Shown here: in pieces, positions 1 to 5,922 of the stretch
How the letters are laid out: each line of letters opens with the position of its first letter
Position numbering within the stretch: position 1 is the first letter of the stretch
Made by a program: the position numbers and the translations under genes
DNA from: Acidimicrobiaceae bacterium
Lineage (GTDB): Bacteria; Actinomycetota; Acidimicrobiia; Acidimicrobiales; Salinilacustritrichaceae
Direction of reading: 5' to 3'
Length of the DNA: 7,065 nucleotides
Assembly: GCA_003476595.1 (NCBI GenBank)
Contig: DMTU01000321.1
Coordinates: 1 to 7,065, forward strand
Notes under the pieces: model-generated
The model's database searches: none
The model's input: only the letters and a program-made list of their open reading frames with translations
Told to the model about the DNA's origin: nothing

Positions 1-23
1 AGAACTGCCAGGCGTACACGCGA

Positions 24-53
24 GACGGGCCCGGGCAGCTGCCCGGGCCCGTC
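24..53. terminator. Perfect 30-bp palindrome, probable transcription terminator
   Basis: The 30 bases read identically on both strands (begin GACGGGCCCG, end CGGGCCCGTC, centre between 38 and 39). As RNA this gives a 13-bp, almost pure G/C stem with an AGCU tetraloop. An outer ACACG (16-20) / CGTGT (62-66) pair could lengthen it. It lies 18 bases past the stop codon of the ATPase gene ending at 72, where a terminator is expected. Neither strand has a real T-tract after the stem, which is common for terminator-like hairpins in high-GC actinobacteria. It could act in both directions. The gene on the far left is outside the window. Confidence 0.65.
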
Positions 54-71
54 GTCGTTCTCGTGTGCCGT

Positions 72-1244
<1,173 letters not shown>

Positions 1245-1251
1245 GACGGTT

Positions 1252-1257
1252 CCCCCT
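1252..1257 (-). promoter_or_regulatory. Ribosome binding site of the MalK-type ATPase gene
   Basis: On the minus strand this reads AGGGGG, seven bases before the GTG at 1244. It supports that GTG as the start, since no ATG is available at this position. Confidence 0.7.
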
Positions 1258-1271
1258 GTCGCTCGGCTGGC

Positions 1272-1285
1272 TGAAAGCGCTTGCA
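1272..1285. promoter_or_regulatory. LacI/CcpA-family operator
   Basis: The plus strand reads TGAAAGCGCTTGCA, which fits the general LacI-family pattern TGNAANCGNTTNCA at every fixed position and also the Gram-positive cre consensus TGWAARCGYTWNCW. The central AAGCGCTT is fully palindromic. It lies 28 bases upstream of the GTG of a sugar-importer ATPase gene and directly downstream of a TACGCT -10 candidate, so a bound repressor would cover the transcription start. In actinobacteria, LacI-family sugar repressors commonly control carbohydrate ABC transporters. No LacI-type regulator gene is in the window, so the cognate protein is unknown. Confidence 0.7.
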
Positions 1286-1290
1286 GCGTA
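1285..1290 (-). promoter_or_regulatory. Candidate -10 element for the MalK-type ATPase gene
   Basis: The minus strand reads TACGCT, matching the actinobacterial TANNNT -10 pattern. A start about seven bases downstream would give a leader of roughly 33 bases that includes the AGGGGG ribosome site. No convincing -35 is visible. The 90-bp gap between this gene and cysM otherwise holds only a weak CCGGC/GCCGG hairpin (1293-1306). Confidence 0.35.
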
Positions 1291-1334
1291 CACCGGCTCC
1301 GGCCGGCGTGTGGCGAGAAGTCGATGAACTTCGA

Positions 1335-2282
1335 TCAGAAGTAGATGATGCGCTCGGCGCGCTCCACGACCTCGTCGAGGTCGTCGGTCCAGGCACCCGT
1401 GGAGATGTACTTCCACCCGTAGTCGCAGACCACGAACACGATGGTCCCCGACTCGATCTCGCCAGCCACCTTGACCGCGCCGGCCAGGGCCGCGCCGGCG
1501 GAGATGCCGGAGAAGATGCCGATCTCGGAGAGGCGGCGGGTCCACTCGATGGACTCGCGCGGGCGCACGATGCGCTTGCGATCGAGCAGCTCGGCGCCGC
1601 CCCACTTCTCGAAGACCGGCGGGATGTAGCCCTCGTCCAGGTTCCGGAGGCCCTCGACGCGCTCCCCCAGCGGGGGCTCGATGGCGATCACCTTGATGTC
1701 GGGGTCCTGCTCCTTGAGGAACCGGCCCACGCCCATGAGCGTGCCGCTGGTGCCGAGGCCGGCGACGAAGTGGGTGATCTCGGGGACGTCGGCCCAGATC
1801 TCGGGGCCCGTGGTGCGGTAGTGGGCCAGCGGGTTGGCCTCGTTCGCGTACTGGTAGAGGAACGCCCACTCCGGGTGCTCGTCGGCCAGCTTGCGGGCCC
1901 GGGCGACGGCCCCGTTGGAGCCCTCGGCCCCCGGGCTCATGATGATCTCGGCGCCGTAGATCTCGAGCAGCTGGCGGCGCTCGATCGAGACGTTCTCGGG
2001 CAGCACGATCTTGATCGGGTAGCCCTTCATCCGGGCGATCATCGCCAGGGCGATGCCGGTGTTGCCCGAGGAGGGCTCGATGATCGTCTTGCCCGGCGTC
2101 AGCGTGCCGTCGGCCTCGGCCTCCTCGATCATGGCGAGCGCGATCCGGTCCTTGACGGAGCCGGCCGGGTTCTGGCCTTCCATCTTGCCCAGGATGCGCA
2201 CGTCGGGGTTCGGGCTGAGCGCGCTGCAGTCGACGATGGGGGTGTTCCCGATCATGTCGAGGACCGAGTCGAAGACTGCCAT
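1335..2282 (-). CDS. cysM: CysM-like cysteine synthase (PLP-dependent, fold type II)
   Basis: This enzyme makes cysteine by beta-replacement on an activated serine, using pyridoxal phosphate. The 315-residue product has PLP lysine K44 in NPAGSVKDR, the substrate loop EPSSGNTG (69-76), the PLP phosphate loop GTSGT (177-181) and SGISAGAAL near 258-266. It resembles M. tuberculosis CysM, which uses O-phosphoserine and takes sulfur from the thiocarboxylated carrier CysO. The motif LRNLDEG (212-218) matches LRNMDEG of that enzyme as I recall it, placing R213 at the arginine (R220 there) tied to O-phosphoserine selectivity. WKYISTGAW near the C terminus also matches. ATG start at 2282 has AGGAG 11 bases upstream. 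It follows the mec-like gene by 94 bp on the same strand. Plain O-acetylserine sulfhydrylase (CysK) or cystathionine beta-synthase are less likely alternatives. Confidence 0.9.
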   Translation of the reverse strand: MAVFDSVLDMIGNTPIVDCSALSPNPDVRILGKMEGQNPAGSVKDRIALAMIEEAEADGTLTPGKTIIEPSSGNTGIALAMIARMKGYPIKIVLPENVSIERRQLLEIYGAEIIMSPGAEGSNGAVARARKLADEHPEWAFLYQYANEANPLAHYRTTGPEIWADVPEITHFVAGLGTSGTLMGVGRFLKEQDPDIKVIAIEPPLGERVEGLRNLDEGYIPPVFEKWGGAELLDRKRIVRPRESIEWTRRLSEIGIFSGISAGAALAGAVKVAGEIESGTIVFVVCDYGWKYISTGAWTDDLDEVVERAERIIYF

Positions 2283-2293
2283 GGTCGCCTGAG

Positions 2294-2298
2294 CTCCT
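2294..2298 (-). promoter_or_regulatory. Ribosome binding site of cysM
   Basis: The minus strand reads AGGAG, 11 bases before the ATG at 2282. The spacing is slightly long but usable, and it sets the start of the 315-residue protein. Confidence 0.6.
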
Positions 2299-2316
2299 GG
2301 AGTGGTGGCGTGGAAA

Positions 2317-2335
2317 GTTGACCGCGTGGGTCAAC
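2317..2335. repeat. Inverted repeat GTTGACC-N5-GGTCAAC upstream of cysM
   Basis: The two 7-bp arms are exact reverse complements around a 5-bp spacer, 34 bases upstream of the cysM start. The repeat lies just downstream of a TACATT -10 candidate (2336-2341, minus strand), so a dimeric repressor bound here could block cysM transcription. Alternatively it may be a weak terminator for the mec-like gene, since TTTCC follows the repeat on the minus strand. I do not recognise a specific regulator family. Confidence 0.45.
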
Positions 2336-2359
2336 AATGTACCCACCGACCGATGTTCC
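2333..2359 (-). promoter_or_regulatory. Candidate ECF (SigR/SigH-like) promoter of cysM
   Basis: The minus strand reads GGAAC (2355-2359), then 19 bases, then GTT (2333-2335). This fits the GGAA(T/C)-N18-20-GTT pattern of actinobacterial thiol-stress sigma factors SigR (Streptomyces) and SigH (Mycobacterium). Members of the mec-cysO-cysM group belong to those regulons as I recall. Inside the same stretch, TACATT (2336-2341) could instead be a vegetative -10. Either would let cysM be expressed separately from the upstream genes. The motif is short, so a chance match is possible. Confidence 0.4.
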
Positions 2360-2376
2360 CGATCAGCGGCACATCC

Positions 2377-2781
2377 TCAGCGCACGACGCCGACGGGCTC
2401 CTCGCTGACGGCGCCCTCGACGATGCGGTAGCTGCGCAGGACCGGCGCGTCGTCGCGCAGGGACACGATCACGTAGTGCCAGTCCGGGTCCGGTGCCTGG
2501 ACGATGTCCGTGGGCGAGGGGTAGGCGTCGGTGTGGGTGTGGCTGTGCACGACACCGATGATGGCGAGCCCGGCCTCGGCGGCGGCGTCGTCGGCGTCGA
2601 GGAAGTCCCGGGGCCCGATGCTGTACACGCGGGAGGACCGGGCCGCGTTCGCCGTCGGGTGGAAGATCGGCGCCACGTCCCGGGCGGGGTCGCCGAGCAG
2701 CAGCCCGCAGGCCTCGTCGGGGAGGCCGTCGTAGGCGTGGCCGATGATGGCGGCGTAGGCGGAGGCACTGAGGCGCAGCAC
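2377..2781 (-). CDS. mec: Mec-like JAMM/Mov34 metallopeptidase (CysO-cysteine peptidase type)
   Basis: JAMM proteases are zinc enzymes that cleave after a C-terminal glycine. Mec releases cysteine from the CysO-cysteine adduct made by CysM. The 134-residue product has the full JAMM set: E23 in DEACGLLLG, H79-x-H81 in HSHTHTDAY, S89 and D92, in the classic HxHx7SxxD arrangement. The C-terminal half (HYVIVSLRDD, LRSYRIVEGAVSEEPVGVV) closely resembles M. tuberculosis Mec as I recall it. I chose the GTG at 2781 because homology starts there (VLRLSASAY). An open frame continues upstream to 3072, but it lies antiparallel-free inside the vanY gene in another frame and has no family resemblance. It follows vanY by 11 bases, so they are probably co-transcribed. 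The usual partner cysO is absent before cysM. Confidence 0.88.
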   Translation of the reverse strand: MLRLSASAYAAIIGHAYDGLPDEACGLLLGDPARDVAPIFHPTANAARSSRVYSIGPRDFLDADDAAAEAGLAIIGVVHSHTHTDAYPSPTDIVQAPDPDWHYVIVSLRDDAPVLRSYRIVEGAVSEEPVGVVR

Positions 2782-2792
2782 GGCGGGCGAAC

Positions 2793-3701
2793 CTAACCGC
2801 CCTCGGCCTCGGCCAGCGTGGTCTCGACCGGGACCGAGGTGGTCGGCAACGGCGGTGCGGGCGCTGCGGGCGACTGCCCCGGCTCGGTCCCGGTGACCTC
2901 CCAGTGCCACAGGTACTCCCGCAGGGTGAGCCCCGAGGCCTGCACCCGTCCGGCGAGGTCCCGCCCGAGGTAGCGGAAGTGCCAGGGTTCGTACTTGTAG
3001 CAGGTGACGTCCTCGGCACCGGCCGGGTACGACAGCACGAAGCCGTACTGCCAGGAGTTCTCCGCCAGCCACTGGCCGGTGGGCGTCTCCCCGAACGCCT
3101 GGTCCACGTCGGTCTGGCCGATCGGGCGCACGTCGATGGTGGTGCCGAGGTGGTGCTCGCTGTGACCGCCGCGCGCGGTGCCCTCGATGGCGGCCTCGCG
3201 CCCGAGCTCGGCGACCCGGGCGTCGAAGAGCCGCTGCTGGTCGGCGATGGAGCGGTGCCCGGCGAGGAGGGCCACCTCGGGCAGGCCCTCGGTGATCAGG
3301 GCGTTGCGCATGGCGTTCAGGTCCTCCACGACCAGCGCCCGGACGCGGTACTCGGCGCTGTAGCCGGCCTCCGACGCGGGGACCAGGTCCGGCGGCTCGT
3401 ACTGCTCGGGCACGGCGCGCATCGGATCGACCAGGGTGCGGTACCAGTCGTCGGTGCGGTCGTAGGCGGTGGGCTCGGACTGCTCCGGATGGGTGCAGGG
3501 TGGCGGGGCCTGGAGCGGCACGGTCGTCCTGGTCGGCTGGGTCGTGGCCGTCAGGGCCGTGCCCGAGTCGTCTCCGCCGGTGAGGGCGCCCACGACGTTC
3601 CAGACCAGGACCACGACGAGCAGCACCCCGGTGGCAGCCACCAGGCGGCGGAGGGCGTAGTTCGGCCGGGGGCCCGGTCGTCGCGGCGGGTAGGGCTGCA
3701 T
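2793..3701 (-). CDS. VanY/DacB-type D-alanyl-D-alanine carboxypeptidase, membrane anchored
   Basis: A zinc D,D-carboxypeptidase that trims the terminal D-Ala from peptidoglycan stem peptides outside the membrane. The 302-residue product has a short Arg/Pro-rich cytoplasmic N terminus, one membrane segment (about 19-40), a Thr/Pro-rich linker (about 41-68) and the catalytic domain (about 110-265). Zinc and catalytic motifs are visible: SEHHLGTTID (181-190; the family motif is SxHxxGxAxD, here with T at the A position) gives H183 and D190, and EPWH (238-241) gives E238 and H241. Upstream GHRS (148-151) corresponds to the family's substrate-contacting arginine region. C69 and C234 could form an extracytoplasmic disulfide. 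The tail from about 273 is Pro/Thr-rich. The start ATG at 3701 leaves 66 bp to divergent smpB. VanY relatives need not confer vancomycin resistance, and no van regulatory genes are present. Confidence 0.9.
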   Translation of the reverse strand: MQPYPPRRPGPRPNYALRRLVAATGVLLVVVLVWNVVGALTGGDDSGTALTATTQPTRTTVPLQAPPPCTHPEQSEPTAYDRTDDWYRTLVDPMRAVPEQYEPPDLVPASEAGYSAEYRVRALVVEDLNAMRNALITEGLPEVALLAGHRSIADQQRLFDARVAELGREAAIEGTARGGHSEHHLGTTIDVRPIGQTDVDQAFGETPTGQWLAENSWQYGFVLSYPAGAEDVTCYKYEPWHFRYLGRDLAGRVQASGLTLREYLWHWEVTGTEPGQSPAAPAPPLPTTSVPVETTLAEAEGG

Positions 3702-3710
3702 CGCGTCGAC

Positions 3711-3716
3711 ACGCTA
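3711..3716 (-). promoter_or_regulatory. Candidate -10 element of vanY (leaderless type)
   Basis: The minus strand reads TAGCGT, nine bases before the ATG at 3701. With initiation about seven bases past a -10, the transcript would begin almost at the start codon, as in the leaderless mRNAs common in actinobacteria. No ribosome site is visible upstream of this ATG, which agrees with that reading. No -35 is apparent. Confidence 0.4.
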
Positions 3717-3751
3717 GGCAACCGGATCGACCCGGACCGGGAGGGTGCCGG

Positions 3752-3757
3752 TAGCGT
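3752..3757 (+). promoter_or_regulatory. Candidate -10 element of smpB (leaderless type)
   Basis: The plus strand reads TAGCGT, ten bases before the smpB ATG at 3768. It mirrors the identical hexamer facing vanY (3711-3716). A GGGAGG stretch (about 3739-3745) is too far from the ATG to serve as a normal ribosome site, so a leaderless transcript is plausible. Confidence 0.4.
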
Positions 3758-3767
3758 CGCGGACGCC

Positions 3768-4238
3768 ATGCCCGCTGCCGACACCACCCTCATCGCGGCG
3801 AACCGCCGCGCCCGACGCAACTACGACATCACCGAGACGCTCGAGGCCGGCATCGTCCTGCACGGGTCCGAGGTGAAGTCGCTGCGGGAGGCCACGGTCC
3901 AGATCGCCGACGGCTACGTCCGCTTCGAGGGCAACGAGGCATGGCTGCAGGGCGTGCACATCGCTCCCTACCTCTTCTCCCAGGACCACAGCGGACACGA
4001 CCCCGACCGGCACCGCAAGCTGCTCCTCCATCGGCGCGAGCTGGACCGGCTGCGGACGATGGTGGACCTCGAGCGCGTGTCCATCGTCCCGCTCTCGCTG
4101 TACTTCAAGGACGGCAAGGCCAAGGTCGAGCTGGGCGTCGGGAAGGGGCGCAAGCTGCACGACAAGCGCGCCGTCGAAGCCGAGCGCGACGCCGACCGGG
4201 AGATCCAGCGGGCGCTGGCCCACCGCGGCCGCGACTGA
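3768..4238 (+). CDS. smpB: SmpB, SsrA (tmRNA)-binding protein
   Basis: SmpB binds tmRNA and brings it to stalled ribosomes for trans-translation, releasing the ribosome and tagging the incomplete protein for degradation. The 156-residue product has the family hallmarks: an N-terminal NRRARRNYDI, then GIVLHGSEVKSLR, ADGYVRFEGNEAWLQGVHIAPY, the KLLLHRRELDRL segment, and SLYFKDGKAKVELGVGKGRKLHDKR. These are followed by the basic and charged C-terminal tail that enters the mRNA channel. Length is typical (about 150-160). The ATG at 3768 is the only sensible start, since the open frame upstream has no family resemblance and overlaps vanY. The tmRNA gene ssrA is often close to smpB but is not in the 77 bp that follow. 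Confidence 0.97.
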   Translation: MPAADTTLIAANRRARRNYDITETLEAGIVLHGSEVKSLREATVQIADGYVRFEGNEAWLQGVHIAPYLFSQDHSGHDPDRHRKLLLHRRELDRLRTMVDLERVSIVPLSLYFKDGKAKVELGVGKGRKLHDKRAVEAERDADREIQRALAHRGRD

Positions 4239-4247
4239 TTCCGTGAC

Positions 4248-4263
4248 ATACCGCCCGGGGTAT
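4248..4263. promoter_or_regulatory. CsoR/CstR-like operator upstream of the sulfur operon
   Basis: The sequence ATACCGCCCGGGGTAT has outer arms ATACC/GGTAT in perfect inverted symmetry around a G/C core. This architecture is known for operators of CsoR/RcnR/CstR-family repressors. CstR senses persulfides and controls an sqr-containing cst operon in Staphylococcus aureus. Here the site is 52 bases upstream of an SQR-like gene. A TATCTG (4261-4266) overlapping its right arm could be a -10, and GTGACA (4243-4248) at its left edge resembles a -35, although the two are too close to be one promoter. A copper-sensing CsoR is the main alternative, but the downstream genes favour sulfide or persulfide sensing. 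The repressor gene is not in the window. Confidence 0.6.
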
Positions 4264-4315
4264 CTGGTGACCCAAGACCCTGGCTGAGCCGTCGCCCGCG
4301 TCGCACAGTTCGGAC

Positions 4316-5575
4316 ATGACCGAGAACGTCGTGATCCTGGGCGGGGGCACCGGTGGGACGCTCACCGCCAACCGCCTGCGCAAGCAGTTCTCCAGGGGTG
4401 AGCTCGCCATCACGGTGGTCGACCAGGACCGGGCCCACGTGTACCAGCCGGGGCTGCTGTTCCTGCCGTTCGGGCTCGCCCACGGCGAGGACCTGATCCG
4501 GCCCCGCCACCGCCAGCTCAAGAAGGGGATCGACTTCGTCGAGTCCGACATCGACCGCGTCGACGTCGACGGCCACCGGGTGCTGCTGGCCGGCGGCCAG
4601 GAGCTCCCCTACGACGTGCTGGTGATCGCCACCGGCGCTCGGCTCGTGCCCGACGAGACCGACGGCCTCACCGGGCCCGGTTGGATGGAGAAGGTCTTCA
4701 CGTTCTACGACCTGCCCGGCGCCACCGGCCTCGAACAGGCCCTGCGGGACTTCGAGGGCGGCCGGCTGGTGGTCAACGTGGTCGACATGCCGATCAAGTG
4801 CCCGGTGGCACCGCTCGAGTTCTGCTTCCTGGCGGATTGGTACTTCCACGAGCGCGGCATCCGCGACCGGGTGCAGCTCACGCTGGTGACGCCGCTCGAC
4901 GCCGCGTTCACCAAGCCACGGGCTGCCTCGATGCTCGGCGGGATGCTGGAGGACAAGGGGGTCGAGCTGGTCACCGAGTTCAACACGGGCGAGGTCGACG
5001 GGGCGGCGGGGAAGCTCGTCGGCTTCGACGAGCGGGAGGTCCCCTTCGACCTCGCCGTGGTGATCCCGGTCCACTCCGGCGCGGCGTACGTGGGTCGCTC
5101 CCCCGGCCTGGGCGATGCCTTGGACTTCGTCGAGACGGATCCGCACACGCTGCAGTCGAAGGTGGCGCCGGAGATCTTCGCCATCGGCGACGCCGCCAAC
5201 CTCCCGGCGTCCAAGGCCGGTTCGGTGAGCCACTTCGAGGGAGAGGTGCTGGTCGAGAACATCACCCGCTTCCTCCGCGGCGAACCCCTCGACGCGAGCT
5301 TCGACGGGCACGCCAACTGCTTCATCGAGACCGGCTTCGACAAGGCCCTGCTCATCGACTTCAACTACGAGCAGGAGCCCGTGGAGGGGCACTACCCCGG
5401 CCCGGTGGGCCTGCCGCTGCTGAAGGAGTCGCGGCTCAACCACCTCGGGAAGCTGATGTTCCAGTGGTTCTACTGGCACAGCCTCCTTCCCGGGCGGGAC
5501 ATCCCCGGCGTCGGGGCCGACATGCCCCGCGCCGGCAAGCACATCGACCGAGCACCGAGGAGCGCACCGAAATGA
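4316..5575 (+). CDS. Sulfide:quinone oxidoreductase-like FAD flavoprotein
   Basis: SQR oxidises sulfide to sulfane sulfur (persulfide or polysulfide) and passes electrons to the quinone pool at the inner face of the membrane. The 419-residue product has an N-terminal FAD Rossmann motif GGGTGG (9-14), VYQPGLLFLPFG (42-53) typical of the SQR/FCSD group, VIATGARLVP (103-112), and the second FAD motif EIFAIGDAAN (286-295). Cysteines are C162 (in IKCPVAP, the usual place of the first redox cysteine), C170 and C335 (in ANCFIETG, likely the second redox cysteine). No cysteine sits near 124, where some SQR types have a third. The aromatic, amphipathic C terminus (about 372-392) fits peripheral membrane attachment. 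There is no signal peptide. It overlaps the next gene by ATGA, so translation is probably coupled. Other NADH dehydrogenase-like flavoproteins are possible, but the cysteines and neighbours favour SQR. Confidence 0.85.
   Translation: MTENVVILGGGTGGTLTANRLRKQFSRGELAITVVDQDRAHVYQPGLLFLPFGLAHGEDLIRPRHRQLKKGIDFVESDIDRVDVDGHRVLLAGGQELPYDVLVIATGARLVPDETDGLTGPGWMEKVFTFYDLPGATGLEQALRDFEGGRLVVNVVDMPIKCPVAPLEFCFLADWYFHERGIRDRVQLTLVTPLDAAFTKPRAASMLGGMLEDKGVELVTEFNTGEVDGAAGKLVGFDEREVPFDLAVVIPVHSGAAYVGRSPGLGDALDFVETDPHTLQSKVAPEIFAIGDAANLPASKAGSVSHFEGEVLVENITRFLRGEPLDASFDGHANCFIETGFDKALLIDFNYEQEPVEGHYPGPVGLPLLKESRLNHLGKLMFQWFYWHSLLPGRDIPGVGADMPRAGKHIDRAPRSAPK
5557..5562 (+). promoter_or_regulatory. Ribosome binding site of the tusE-like gene
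   Basis: GAGGAG lies inside the end of the SQR gene, nine bases before the ATG at 5572. It supports the start within the ATGA overlap. Confidence 0.7.
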
Positions 5576-5889
5576 CCACCGCAACCATCGCCGGCAGCCA
5601 GGTCGAGCTGAACGACGAGGGCTTCTTCGAGGACCCCGAGCAGTGGACCGAGGACATGGTCCCCGAGCTGGCCGCCAACGAGGACATCCACGAGCTGGAC
5701 GACAAGCACTGGCAGGTCATCCGCTTCATGCGCCAGGAGTACTTCGCCCACGGCACCGGGCCGACGGTGCGAGCGCTCGGCAAGACCTCCGGGGTCTCGG
5801 TCAAGGAGCTCTACCAGCTGTTCCCCAAGGGACCGGCCAAGATCGCCGCCCGCATCGCCGGGATCCCCAAGCCCAAGGGCTGCATCTAA
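5572..5889 (+). CDS. tusE: TusE/DsrC-family sulfur-relay protein (single C-terminal cysteine)
   Basis: Proteins of this family carry sulfur or persulfide on a C-terminal cysteine arm. DsrC serves dissimilatory sulfite reductase, and TusE works in tRNA 2-thiouridine synthesis. The 105-residue product shows the family signature throughout (FFEDPEQWTEDMVPELA, ELDDKHWQVIRFMRQEY, GTGPTVRAL, LYQLFPKGPAKIAARIAG) and ends PKPKGCI, with the invariant penultimate C104. The second DsrC cysteine, 11 residues earlier, is alanine (A93), so this is TusE-type rather than a true DsrC able to form the intramolecular trisulfide. No dsrAB, tusBCD or mnmA is in the window. Its place between SQR and a DsrE2-like gene suggests it accepts sulfane sulfur made from sulfide. 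The start ATG overlaps the SQR stop and has GAGGAG upstream. Confidence 0.9.
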   Translation: MTTATIAGSQVELNDEGFFEDPEQWTEDMVPELAANEDIHELDDKHWQVIRFMRQEYFAHGTGPTVRALGKTSGVSVKELYQLFPKGPAKIAARIAGIPKPKGCI

Positions 5890-5907
5890 GCGACGTCAGA
5901 CGAACCA

Positions 5908-5912
5908 GAGGA
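5908..5912 (+). promoter_or_regulatory. Ribosome binding site of the dsrE2-like gene
   Basis: GAGGA lies ten bases before the ATG at 5923, in the 33-bp gap after the tusE-like gene. It fixes the start of the 155-residue product. Confidence 0.6.
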
Positions 5913-5922
5913 CGGAACCACC

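Noticed and set aside
1293..1306. CCGGC/GCCGG hairpin after cysM as a terminator
   Set aside because: Only five base pairs in very G/C-rich sequence, with no T-run. Expected by chance.
1281..2321. Long plus-strand open frame (346 codons) antisense to cysM
   Set aside because: Leu/Asp/Val/Gly-rich low-information protein mirroring the codon bias of cysM. No motif or ribosome site.
2782..3072. Upstream extension of the mec-like gene to an ATG at 3072
   Set aside because: The extra 97 residues are Arg/Ala/Gly-rich, overlap vanY in another frame, and family homology begins at GTG 2781.
2793..3701. VanY gene as a vancomycin-resistance determinant
   Set aside because: No vanHAX or vanRS genes are nearby. 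Membrane-anchored VanY/DacB relatives are ordinary peptidoglycan-trimming enzymes in actinobacteria.
2904..3767. Upstream extension of smpB in the same open frame
   Set aside because: Overlaps vanY on the opposite strand. SmpB resemblance starts right after the ATG at 3768 and the 156-residue length is normal.
4239..4315. tmRNA gene (ssrA) after smpB
   Set aside because: The gap is only 77 bp and holds no tRNA-like acceptor arm or tag reading frame.
3968..5584. 538-codon minus-strand open frame antisense to smpB and the SQR gene
   Set aside because: Shadow of the strong third-position G/C bias. It would oppose two clear genes and resembles no family.
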